Shown: positions 22,601-33,101 of the stretch, piece by piece
Layout: the number at the start of each line of letters is the position of its first letter
Numbering within the stretch: position 1 is the stretch's first letter
Assembly (NCBI RefSeq): GCF_000204055.1
Contig: NW_006768767.1
Coordinates: forward strand, 2,123,621 to 2,187,620
Length of the DNA stretch: 64,000 nucleotides
Source: Melampsora larici-populina 98AG31
Lineage: Eukaryota > Basidiomycota > Pucciniomycetes > Pucciniales > Melampsoraceae
Direction of reading: 5' to 3'
Notes under the pieces: model-generated
Told to the model about the DNA's origin: nothing
The model's input: the letters and a program-made list of their open reading frames with translations, nothing else
The model's database searches: none
Translations under genes and position numbers: made by a program

Positions 22601-24951
22601 GCAGATGGGAACTTACTGAGCAGCCACTAGCTGCTCCTCCAAATCAACGAGTTCAGCCACATGTTCCAAGTAATTGGCGCTGCTTTGGCTGATGGTTTGA
22701 CTTTGTATTGCCTTCTTACGCTCGCATTGATTCTTGAAGTACTCTTCAGTATGACCATGCTGGCGGTCAAGCTGCCTCAATATACATCTCGCTGCCGAAA
22801 GTTTTTTCTGTGTCTGCTGCAGATGTTTCAGGCTGCGCACAGCTATTGTTTCAAAGGAAGTTTTATTATCAGGAGTTGCCTAGTTGCCTGGATAGAGAGG
22901 TTGGACTTCTTACCAGAGTTATGTCTTCCTCGTTCATTCCGGTGCATAGCTCGGAAGTTCAAAGCTGTCAGGCGATGCTGTTTTGTTGAGTAACGCAGTG
23001 GCCTAACCAAAGGTTCAAAATCTGACCAAATTCGTTCCATTCCCTCGCCATCGGAGAGACCCCAGCCATCGTTGAGCCGTGGATTATAATCAAGTTGACA
23101 TGCCCACTCGTGCACGAATGAGTGGAACAAACTGGTTCCAAACTTGAGCCGGTCTTTTTCCTGTTCTTGTGGAAAGTAATTATGCTGGTGCAAAGGATTT
23201 CAAATAAACCAAAGAAGGGTACAATATGCATAAGATATAGGCCGTACCTTCACTATGCTCTTTTGTAAAGTGCAGCCAATGTCATATAGAAGTCCAAGGG
23301 TCTGATGTAGTTCTCCGTCTCTGTCTTCCCTGGCCTCGGTGGCTTTAAGGAGCCAGTTCAATAAGGTAAGTGGAAAAATGTTTCTAGCAATCATTTTCCA
23401 CACTATCAGTACAAACAGATCACACTGCAGCGGAGGATAAGGTAACCCACTTTTCACCACTTTGAATAATGCTAATGAAACAAAGACATTGATCATGTCG
23501 ACACCCCATTCCCATTAACCCTGTTTTGTCACAACCTTTCCAGTGAGACTTGCCTTGCACATCATCAGCGGCTGTATGCCGTGCCGCACATGGATCCTAT
23601 CAAAAGAAATTATGGTTGAAAGAGCAATATCATGAAGGTATGGATATGAATCATAAAAATCTCACTAACTACCTCGGCTTCATGCCATGGCACCTTGGCT
23701 TTAGCATTATTTGCTTGCCTACCGCGACAGGTACGACCTGTTTGCGACCATTTGTTTTGGAGGGTTTCCATTTCCTTGGGAGGTAAGAACAGAGATGGTG
23801 TGACAATATCACCTTTTTCAATACTAGCCGCCAAGTGTCTACGGTGCTGGAAGTTACCATCAATACAAACAATGTGATCTGGTTCCCCTGTTGGAAGAGG
23901 CCCCACGCCAGGCCCAAAAAACTGGGGACAAATTCCTGCTAGCTTGTCCTGAACTGTAAGATGGAGGCTCTTGTTGACGGCTTCTTCAGTCATGACAATC
24001 ATTTGTCGATACGCATCAATGGCTGATGAGAGTGGCTGATGCCATTCACGGCACTAAAAGATTAAATTCAACATCAGAACATGAATACCCAAAAAAATAA
24101 TGGATGTACATTTGTTCCTCCACCTTGTTTTAGGAATAAAGGATTCCCTACATCCAGAAATTTGTTAAGGGCCTCCGAAAATGGATGGAATCGCAGGCTG
24201 CAGTATTTCCACACTATGTGGAAAAATCGCAAAAGTCGAATGGTAACAACTGACTGAGGCCTGACCGGCTTACCACCAATATAACCGGCTTGAATCAGGC
24301 GCACTTGATCATTAGGGGAACATGGACACATCTTCAACTTTATCTGTTTACGAACTGGATTAGGAAACCATTAGTAGTAATCATATAGCTAGCTCCTTTA
24401 CCTCAATTGAACTTACATGTAAGATCAAGCACATCAAAAGTGCGAATGGTACCTGTACAGTTACACGGTCCCTTCCAGTCCTTAAATCGAGTGTCGACAT
24501 TGGACCAGTTATTGGTCCTCTGCTGACAGGCCAAGAAGACTGGAAACATGGCCGGATATCGATTGCGCCAATCCTCTTCCTCCCGTTGGCGCCGTCCTGC
24601 ATGAAATCCTTCGTTGAGGCCAAAAGCAAACACTTCACCAGTGATATTGGCATCATGAGGTGGAGGACTGGGCGGTAATTGTCCAAGTGGGTCTGGTTCC
24701 TCGTCTCTATCACTCTCGTCGAAAGCTGGGTGTTTGGCCATTGGAATGATGATATCGCCTGAACCACCTGGCACAAGTCGGTCGGCGCGATCGTATTGTT
24801 CGGCAGCGTTTGAAACAGCTTGACCAACTGTTATTTCCGCGTGGACACGCCTACGGCGTTTCATGGCAAGGCACCGAGCATCAAGCTCATTCTGAGGTTT
24901 TCGCTTGAGGTTTTCAGGCTTCTTGAGTTTGACTTTCTTCTGGTTGGTCAT
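16654..24951 (-). CDS. KDZ (Kyakuja/Dileera/Zisupton) transposase, interrupted in an intron by a MULE
   Basis: Starts at ATG 24,951 with a basic N-terminus (KKVKLKKPENLKRKP). Exon 1 ends in FDVLDLT before GTAAGT at about 24,416. The next exon has CPCSPNDQVRLIQAGYIGG, the usual CxC-like and Gly-rich entry of the family. Catalytic motifs follow in order: CIDGNFQHRRH (about 23,860), LYDIGCTL (about 23,280) and GLSDGEGMERIW (about 23,035), so all three acidic positions are present. A coiled-coil-like region (about 22,840-22,360) precedes an intron with donor GTAAGG at 22,358 and acceptor CTCAG at 17,600. Joining these keeps frame (phase 1) and continues into KPLVKIRVAKGKLLGAKVG, ending at 16,654 with an acidic tail. 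The MULE at 17,620-22,316 lies wholly inside this intron, which was originally 53 nt. I see no stop in the catalytic exons, but intron calls near 23,200-23,600 are not fully resolved. Confidence 0.85.
17620..22316. mobile_element. MULE transposon nested in the KDZ gene, 4.7 kb
   Basis: A perfect 9-bp direct repeat ATATTTTAG flanks it (17,611-17,619 and 22,317-22,325), the standard Mutator-like duplication size. Terminal inverted repeats begin GGGT, then TGATTTTTCCGGACACTCG at the left and the corresponding AGATTTTTCCGGACACTCG at the right. They extend over roughly 150 bp with further TCCGGA/TTTCACGGAC blocks. One gene runs on -. The right arm contains an extra internal fold (GAAATTTCACG and mirror near 22,200-22,255). 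Since it interrupts the KDZ gene, it is younger than the giant element. Confidence 0.92.
18304..21442 (-). CDS. MULE transposase with GCM-type zinc finger and USP-like C-terminal segment
   Basis: Starts at ATG 21,442 (MSESGEDWTDDELFHS, acidic). Domains in order: a WRKY-GCM1-type zinc finger with CNNPDC, KCDAALC, KCKDTIC and HSGVHDHPWP (about 20,990-20,690); then the MULE transposase core with LLSDVTYKFF (Asp, about 20,135), VVDFSLAQKNGF (Asp, about 19,925) and ETTNAQESIHR (Glu, about 19,440); then a segment with RNRCWMNSMSECLYAL (about 19,000). The last closely resembles the Cys box of ubiquitin-specific proteases (NxCYxNS). A lysine-rich tail ends with TAG at 18,304. The length is on the order of 1,000 residues over several exons. 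All catalytic acids are visible and no stop was noticed inside exons, so the copy may be intact. The matching His box of a protease was not found, so peptidase activity is unproven. Confidence 0.8.
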
Positions 24952-26130
24952 ATTTGAAGAATATAAGACACTGTAAGATTCGACAAGTACTGATTATTTC
25001 CAACCTGGTGCACAACACCATGTACAAAGGAGTATTGGCAAATTGGTAAATGGAAAGCTGTCACTTACCATTTTGGGGTTGTTTAGATATCAGCTTGTGA
25101 AAGCAGCGGTGATTAATTTCAAAAACAATTTTTTGGGGCTTCCTTTTCAGCGGTGAAGTTTCATTAGTGCTATTGTGGCACTAATGTACTGGTGATGCTT
25201 CTGTCATCCCAGGAATATTCACAGTGCTGTCATCCCTGGGATAAACACAGTGCTGTCACCCCTAGCTTCTTGGTGATAACCATCGTCAGAGTTATTCATT
25301 TGAAACGATAGACAATTCATATTGGTGATCTGTCCACATCTGTCACCCCCTGGGATTCATACAGGGCTGTCCAACCAAGTTTAATTATGGTTTGTTGGCC
25401 CCCTTGATTTCAACTGTTTGTCAAAATATAAGTTGCAGAATACCTTTTGGGTCGGTGCGTCAATATCACCTTATGTCTTGGCACAGAAACTCAATTGGTC
25501 GGTTTTTGTGACCTGATTAGGGATGGATACTGTCAAACACAGTACAAGTATGCCTGAAAATTAACCCTTACTTCAACTCACCCTCTTTCAAACACTCAGT
25601 TTAATAACCTGCTGATCAACAATCTCCGGATGAGCCAGGGTAAGAGAAAATTGTACAAGTGTTTTCAAGTGTGTGTTGTGGTTTTAGTATCTTCAAAGAG
25701 AGCTAAACTGCAACTATAAGTCCTCCCAAAATGATTTGGCACTTTTGGACATAAATTTTAACATTCCAGTGTTAAAATTTATGTCCAAAATATCCTCAAA
25801 GACTGACTATATGCAACAATATGCAACAACCAAGTCCTGGAGGATGGAGTCACTTCATGACTAGGTTGTTGCATATTGTTGCATACTGAACAGTGCTCCC
25901 AAAATCATTTGGAACACTCAGATCAGCCATAAGTCCAGGGCGTAAAAAGTTATGGAAGAAATATGCAAAGAGATGAAATGTGGCAGTTATGACCAAGTTA
26001 TCCAAAGGAGTAGATGCCTGAAGAGACCGAAAGCAACCACATTTGCAGTGAGGGATGTGTGCAATGTTAGGAAGGATGTTTGATTCCTGGATTTCAGTGC
26101 CCCTCCCACATCTAGGGGATTGGAGTGTTC
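24952..26130. other. Upstream region of the KDZ gene with strong hairpins
   Basis: No gene is recognised. It should contain the KDZ promoter. Repeated CAGTGCTGTCA words lie at 25,220-25,260. Two long perfect hairpins occupy 25,743-25,885 and are listed separately. Confidence 0.5.
25743..25885. repeat. Two adjacent long hairpins
   Basis: Hairpin 1: a 21-bp perfect stem (TTTTGGACATAAATTTTAAC plus one base, 25,743-25,763 with 25,770-25,790) and a 6-nt loop. Hairpin 2: a 22-bp perfect stem (beginning TATGCAACAATATGC, 25,810-25,831 with 25,864-25,885) and a 32-nt loop. Similar CCCAAAAT(G/C)ATTTGG words sit on both outer sides (25,726 and 25,899), so the pair may form one MITE or an RNA hairpin precursor. 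Confidence 0.75.
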
Positions 26131-26139
26131 ACATCGAAA

Positions 26140-27230
26140 GGAGTGAAAAGGTCCATCATATCCCCTTGATGAGGTGTGAAGTAAATTGATAAGGATGTGT
26201 GAAGATTATTCTTTTCACAGAAAAATAGAATTTTTCACATCAACAGGCGGTTGTGAAGTGGTTATAAGTGAAAAACATGCTTCACATGCTTCCAACTTAT
26301 TTGGAGATGTGTGAAGGATAAATTCACTATTGTAGGTGGAATGAATAAGTCATTTGTGTTTAACACATGGAGAAAAGTGAATTTATCCTTCACACATCCT
26401 CAAATAAGTGTGAAGAGGTGTGAAGTAGTATGTTTTCACACCTCTAAAAGGAATATCATGCTTCAGTCTCTCCACACTGATTTGAGGATGTGTGAAGGAC
26501 AATTTCCCTATTGGAATGAATAGGTGAATTTGTGTTTAACACATGGAGAGGAGTGAAATTATCCTTCACACAACCCCAAACCAGTGTGAAGAGGTGTGAA
26601 GGATGTTTTCACACCTCTGAAAGTGAATATCATGCTTCAATCTATTCACACTGATTTGAGGATATGTGAAGGATAATTTCCCACGTATTCTTCTTGTCAC
26701 TTATTGTAGGTTTGAAACAATGAGTGAATTTGTGTCTAATGTGAAATGATGTGAAGAATGTTTTTACACCTCTCCCTGTCAAACTGATGCTCCACAGGCA
26801 TCACTCTGACTTGAGGATGTGTGAAAGATAATTTCCCTATTGTAGGTGTGAATCAATAAATAAGTGAATTTAACACATGGGTAGGAGTGAAATTATTCTT
26901 CACACATCCTCAAGTCAGAGTGAAGAGGTGTGAAGTATGTTTTCACACCTCTCTGAAACTTAAAGTGAATATCATGCTTCACACACACAATTAACACTTA
27001 TATGAGGATGTGTGAATGAGGATTTCCCACCTATTCATCTTGTCACTTATTGTAGGTGTGAATCAATCAGTGAATTTGTATTTAACACATGGATAGGAGA
27101 GAAACTATCACGTCCTCCAATCATTGTGAATAGGTGTGAAGTATGTATTCACACCTCTTACAGTGAAAATCATGCTTGACACGCTTAACACATATTTGAG
27201 GACCAATCCTTATTATTGCTTCTTGTAGGT
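26140..27230. repeat. Second GTGTGAA/TTCACAC repeat array, unit about 175 bp
   Basis: The anchor GAATATCATGCTTCA followed by TTTGAGGATGTGTGAA recurs at about 26,450, 26,625, 26,795 (degenerate), 26,965 and 27,165. Units contain AGGTGTGAAG, TTTTCACACCTCT and TAACACATGG. The core heptamer is the same as in the 15.1-16.6-kb array, but the unit is different. It lies on the other side of the KDZ gene, just downstream of the OTU gene. Confidence 0.8.
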
Positions 27231-27349
27231 GAAGTGCATTTGTAATAGCACTTCAACTTATTTATGAAAGAAATTTTGTTTGTTTTATTGCAACAACATA
27301 TTCAATTTGCAGAGTCGTAAGCATGATGGATAACATAGACAACATACAT

Positions 27350-28117
27350 TTACCACTGAGGTTCCTCTGTTTCTGTTAATTTTGTGTCAGAATCACGAGC
27401 CAGTTCCTCAGCCTCTACCTTCGCATCCATTTCCTCCGGCTCATCTTCGATTTCCTCCGGCTCAACTTCTCTAGCATCACGCCTGGAATAAGATCCATCT
27501 CGATTGGTGATCCAATCTCTTTGCCATTTGAGATTTAAATAAATAATAATGTTTTTCTCATATACCAACCACCAGGTGTGAGCCTGGAATTCACGCACTT
27601 CAAGCCAATCGGGATGTATGAAAGGGATAGGCAGGTTTTGATTGAAATCGAGCTCGAGTGGTATGAAATGATTCTTATTGATGAATGCCATGACAATCGG
27701 TTGATAACATTCATTGTCTTTGAGTTCATGGCAGTACGGTGCAAAGCATGGGAGTATTAAGGAGCAGTTTGCTTCAGTTTTGCTGTAATAAATCACCGGC
27801 CTTCGGTATGCGTTGGCAATGATATACCCTCCACATGGCATCGGAAACCATTCGCTCGGCTCAGCAGTTAGAGCAGTTGATTTCAAAATCGATTCGATAA
27901 GTGTGATATCGATGTCAACAGCAAACTTGAGGATATTTTGAGCATACCAGTCATACTTGGACTGTAGGTGTTGTAAAAGGACTGATCGGATAGTGGGTGC
28001 CTGGTTAGGTGTGAGTCCCAGTGAGACTGTGATGGTTGAGAAAGCGCAAAGGCCATCTTTCGGTACGTCTGTAGCATTTTTGACAAATGGAAATATGTAT
28101 CGAGGTACATCCTGCAA
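27350..28117 (-). CDS. OTU-like cysteine protease carried by the KDZ element
   Basis: 255 residues are readable in the main exon. The catalytic Cys is in PKDGLCAFSTITVSLGL (the D-G-x-C box of OTU proteases) and the catalytic His in INKNHFIPLEL. The spacing of about 130 residues fits OTU domains. WFPMPCGGYIIANAYRRPVI matches the conserved region between them. The C-terminal about 50 residues are acidic. The family removes ubiquitin or similar proteins; OTU and Ulp1 proteases recur as cargo of large fungal and plant DNA transposons. The readable start (MQDVPRYIF) follows a TTTTTGCAG acceptor at 28,118, so one or more upstream exons probably exist (an open frame lies at 28,250-28,120). Confidence 0.75.
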   Translation of the reverse strand: MQDVPRYIFPFVKNATDVPKDGLCAFSTITVSLGLTPNQAPTIRSVLLQHLQSKYDWYAQNILKFAVDIDITLIESILKSTALTAEPSEWFPMPCGGYIIANAYRRPVIYYSKTEANCSLILPCFAPYCHELKDNECYQPIVMAFINKNHFIPLELDFNQNLPIPFIHPDWLEVREFQAHTWWLVYEKNIIIYLNLKWQRDWITNRDGSYSRRDAREVEPEEIEDEPEEMDAKVEAEELARDSDTKLTETEEPQW

Positions 28118-28859
28118 AAATGGCCACTTCTGACAAATTGTAAGGTAAGGAGGGGGGCTCAGTGCTAATCTTCAAGATATCATCATTCAAGTTAAAGGTA
28201 AACCGTGTTCGCCGGCAAAACCTGATTAAACTCCCAATCCCTACTACCAATTTCCAGGTTTACACGTTCAACAGATTTAACCTGATTTGCACGCGCCTCA
28301 CCCCAAATTCGTTCCTCACTCCTCTCAATCAATTCTTCTATACCCTCAATCCAAGTAGTTTCCATTCAAACAAATTCATCAAAACTTTCAACACAACAAA
28401 TCAATGTCAACATCAGACTCAAGCTTCAATGAACTTCTTTCAATTTCATGCATGTTGATTGATTATCAAAACTTGAAATCAAATCTGATGCACTTCATGA
28501 GCAAGTTGAGTTATCATCAAATCTTACTGTAGAATGTCACGGCTTGCTCATTTATTCAATTATAACTATAGTCGACAAACTATTGATCAGATTTGGTCAA
28601 TGTGATTGATCCAACACATGGACTCAAATTCCAATCGACATCGGTATCAGCTGCCACGTGATCAATGACATCATCCAATTATCACAAGTTGTTTATCAAA
28701 CTGAACAAAAATAACAAATCATCTGATCTAATAAAATCAAATTGAAGCTTCGTTCAAGAAATACATTGACATCAAACATTGAATTCATTGAATAGACCTC
28801 AAACTTTACTCAAGACAAAGCTTTATCAAACTCATTTAACTTCAGCCAAACCTGTCTAC

Positions 28860-29470
28860 CTATCTCAATTTGAATCTGCAGTTTAACCTTTCGGATCGAT
28901 TGTACTACTCATTTGTAGAATTTGTGCAGCTAATCCGAAGAAAGGTGTAAGTCGCTTTGTCAGATTCTCTCAAGAATCAAATAATAATAAAATCTAACTA
29001 GGCTTCAAGTTCTTTTCGTTTCTAGATCTTGGAGTTTGGAGTCTTTACATGCTGATCAGTATCAATGTTTAGATCATATCTATTATCATCAACAAGAGCC
29101 ACATCATCAATCTTCCCATTTTAGTCTAGAAAGAGATTATCAAAATGTCCCTAGGGCCTCCAGAATTTTATTGACTATGCCAGTGTTTACAATTTATTCA
29201 ATAATTGCAATAGGTATAGATCGAAGTGAACATACATCATGTTGGAGATTATCATTAATGATAGAATCAGAAGCAGTAGAACAGTCACATAGTATATTTG
29301 AAGAGGTTTTAAATACGGAATCCAAATTGATTTGAAATCAACAAGATCATCAAATCGAATTAATCAAAACAGTCTGTGATCAATCGATTAAAGATTTAAA
29401 AATTGAAGTTCCAACCTCATCTGCTATCTGACCTAGAGATGAAATCGAGAAAGAAAAGGATTGGAGCAAG
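28860..29470 (+). pseudogene. Decayed coding-like stretch, unrecognised
   Basis: After a TTTCTAG acceptor-like site at 29,025, an open frame reads SWSLESLHADQYQCLDHIYY, then ASRILLTMPVFTIYSIIAIG, to a TGA near 29,335. The same frame continues past it with IELIKTVCDQSIKDLKIEVP and further stops. The codon style is like the host genes at 52-63 kb. It is probably a relic of a host gene; identity unknown. Confidence 0.3.
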
Positions 29471-31332
29471 GAATAGGGTTAAACCTTTGGCTACTACTGA
29501 GTCTTATGATACCTAAAACTGAAAGATGATGTTATAGATCAACTTCAAAACCCTGCATCAAAACATCAAAAAAAAAACACCAACAACCCAAATCCAATGG
29601 TTAAACCGGCTCCAACATTCAGAGATTTGGAATAATTTACTCCTAGATGGTTGAACCCGAGCAAAAAAACCTAAGAAATACAAGGTCACGATTGAAGTTC
29701 TTACAAACAATTTGGTTGAATGTATTGAATGATATAGAGTTTCTAAATCGGTTGAATGCAAAGATAACAAAAACTTGAGTATATTTGAATCGATCCATGA
29801 AATTTGAATTAATTCAAACCAAATAATCTCAAGGTACTGACCCAAAAAAGACCCTTCCTGAACTTTTTCATTTTGAAACTGATATCAGAAATATTAATTT
29901 TGAATTATGATCGAGGTTCTTCTTTCTTTCAAGTGTAATTTTAGCATTTGAAGAAGAACTTCAATATCCATCATTCCATAAATTTGATACATCCAAAATT
30001 CATTCAGGTTTTCAAACCACTTCTGACTATTTGTCAAGTTCAAATTGAGTCACTCCATTTCTTCTCTTTTCCTCACATATACTCAATTACTGATATTCAT
30101 TTTCTTGTTGTTTGTGTATGAATAGGTCAGAAAATTTCCATGAAATCATTAATTTATCATCTAAAGACCAATCGATTTGGATTATAGAATGATTTGGTTT
30201 CCATTACTTAATTTAATTACAATCAAACCTATCTTAAAACCTATTGCACTTAGGTTTAGGTATCATTATGATAGTTAAAGATCTACGAATTGATTAGACA
30301 AGGCAAATGTTGACCTTTTGAATTGATTTTATGTTTGATTGATTTGATTCATTGGTTTTTCTGGTTCTTTTGGGTAGCATGAATAGTATTTTATCATTGT
30401 GATAGCTTGACTATTTCAATTTAAGGTTAGTTTTACAACTTCTCACTTAAAAGACCTCAAGGCCTTCTTTTGAGTACATTTCTTTTACTTGTAGGATGAT
30501 TCTGATGCTGTTCACTTGGTGAAGTCTTTGTCAGTTGAACTCACCAAAGATTTTGTTGAATAAGAAGAATTTGAGACAATGAAAGTTGACTAAGTATCAC
30601 TCCTGTGTGTCCATATCCTACCATGTTGACCCAACAATTGCAAACCAAATAAAGAAGTGTGTAAACCAATAGCTCTAACAAAACCCACATCTACCCATTT
30701 TGCAAACTGTTCATGCTTATGGGAGAGCTGACTTCCACCTTTTGCGTGGATTAGGATAGGTTTAAAATAGATTTTAAGATAATCTTAATGTTTATAATGT
30801 TCAAGTTGATCATCACAATACAAGAAATTAAATTTGAAGAATTTATGTAAATTCTTCACCAACTGGTTTTTGGCACCTTTTCCCTTAATAAGTGTTGAGA
30901 ACTATAAAAGTCGATTAAGGTTCAATTCATTGTAAAAATTCCAAGAGAAGTAGTCTTTCTATAAGTGATCATTTTTGAACATTAAAGATCATAGAACCTG
31001 TCCTCAGATCAAAGACAAAGTATCAAATCATCCAAGGCTTGATAAAATATTCACAAGGCTTGGAAGTAAACTTAGCATCAATGTTTTATCACATGAAAGT
31101 TCAAACGTCAACCAAGTGCAAAACAGATGTCTATTCATTTAGAAAAAATCAAACTCGACTGAATAGATATTTCAATTATTCAACCTTTGTTTCCTGGAAA
31201 AAAATTGAAACTAATGTTTAGCATCTTTCTTCACTAAAATTTTGGGAGAATCAAGTTTTGGTTGAATCAACTCAATTCAATCCCTTACCATCTCATTCAA
31301 GTCACTAACACTGTGTCAATATTTGTGTAGTG

Positions 31333-31584
31333 TGTCAATGTGCACACATGGAGAGTTTGGAAACAAATCTCAAAGTCTCTTGGTCAGATTTACACTGAGA
31401 TTGTTGTTGAGCGCCCTTTGTGAATAGTGGTTTATTCATAGGATTTGCAAGATCCTTTGTCATAAGCTGGGGTCAACTGACTTTCAACGTCCCAGTTGAT
31501 AAGGGGAAGATGCCACTGTTGTAGCACCTCTTTGATGGGTCTTTACGGGGTCCAAGGAAAGTCTTCTGTGTGCGCACATTGACA
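31333..31584. mobile_element. Small inverted-repeat element, 252 bp
   Basis: It begins TGTCAATGTGCACACA and ends with TGTGCGCACATTGACA, its near-perfect complement (about 16 bp). No clear target duplication was seen. It could be a MITE; the TG...CA ends would also allow a solo LTR, but such long inverted ends favour a MITE. Confidence 0.5.
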
Positions 31585-32667
31585 TGCTACAAGGATATTC
31601 ACATGGTGTAAGTGAGTAAACCTTTCTGCTGATTAAGTCGAGAACACTCAATTGCAACCTTAAACTATCAACAATAGACTAAAGCTCTCAATAGGATTAC
31701 CATGACTCATATCAGTGATCCATCATACTCACCTCTTGGCAAATGATAAATCAAAGCCACTTTCATATCAATATCACATTCATCAAATCAAAGTCTTGGT
31801 AGGACCTGATTGCTACACTACACCAATCCCAGCAAAAGAGTTTTCATAAAAAACAAGCTTCAAAGAGTTTGTTTGAGAGATCACCTTTTTGAACCATTTG
31901 TTTCTTTCTTGGTTGATGTAGACAAAATATGAAATGCAAGTTACAAACACAACTCTTCTGAAAAGATCCTGGTCAGTCAAAGCTTGGAACCATAGCTTTC
32001 CTATGATGATTTTTGAAATGGAATTTGTCTCATCCTCCTTGAATTTTGGACACATGCAGTCAAATAATTCATAATTCTCCAATGAGTCCAATTCGAAGAA
32101 AGTCAAAGTGATTGATAGAAAAGCAAGAGGAATATTCCAGCTTGCTGACCAAAGATGCTAGCCAAGAAGGGAATTTCAATACAAGAGAAATCATGAACAT
32201 AAGTTGACAATAACAGAGTGAAAAGATTGTATCAGAAATGAGAGAATTGACAGAAACCAGGATTGAGTAAGGTCACCACTACAAAAACATGATGATGTCA
32301 TTCATCAAAGAGATTGAGAGTGGCCTAGCCTACAGGTCCAGTTGTTCACAATCTTATCCAAAATATTTAGAATAGAATACCAATTTAGCCTTTGTCAATC
32401 TTTGCTGAAAGCATTTGCCTTTGTTTCTCAGAGTGTGCAAGAGAAAGTTAAGTAACTTGATGAAGTCCAAAGTGCAGCAGCAGTCAGAAAAAGAAAAGGA
32501 TGTACACCCTGTTTCAAAACAAATGAAAACCTGTTGTTATGCTATAGAAATATTTTTTGTCTCAGTCAAAGGAATACATGTAGGTTTGATTATGATCAAT
32601 AATTGTAACATAGGAGACGTTTGAAAAAATCAAGAAGCAATGTACACAGTGACATGTGACTACACAG

Positions 32668-32850
32668 CCAACATAGATGCCTTGGATTAAAAAATCCGAG
32701 GTATAATCAGATCAAAAACCTCGGACAAAATCTTTCCGAGGTTTTGATCGGAAGTATCTTTTTGCGCCAAAAGATACCTTGGACAAGATCTGTCCAAGAT
32801 GTTATATCCAATGATGCCTTGGATTGAAAAATCCAAGGCATCTATGTTGG
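32668..32850. mobile_element. MITE, 183 bp (CCAACATAGATGCC ends)
   Basis: A perfect 21-bp or longer terminal inverted repeat, CCAACATAGATGCCTTGGAT at left and its complement at right. Inside are further inverted blocks TCCGAGG/CCTCGGA and AAGATACC/GGTATCTT. It is similar in plan to the MITE at 5,248-5,449. Confidence 0.75.
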
Positions 32851-33101
32851 TGGGGCTCATTGGAATTGGTCAATGGAACCATTCAAAGCTCTCTTTTTGA
32901 CTGAAATTTTATCCCTTCACATATCCATTTGAGAACCAATCTGATTGCATGAATTCCCTCCCAAACATTCAATGATGCGGCGCCCGCCGCTGATCGGGCT
33001 AGTACATTTATAACCAAATTATACATACCTTCAAAACGACACACTCGATCTGAAGGTGTTCTTCCATTTCTTCTGGAGTAAAAGGTTTTTGACACTGTAG
33101 A

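Larger units (their letters stand above)
28118..33101. other. Gene-poor AT-rich part of the KDZ element
   Basis: About 5 kb with no intact gene recognised. Composition is more AT-rich than the neighbouring transposon genes and resembles host intergenic or host gene sequence. It contains a decayed coding-like stretch (28,860-29,470), a 252-bp inverted-repeat element (31,333-31,584) and a 183-bp MITE (32,668-32,850). It might be captured host DNA. Confidence 0.45.
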
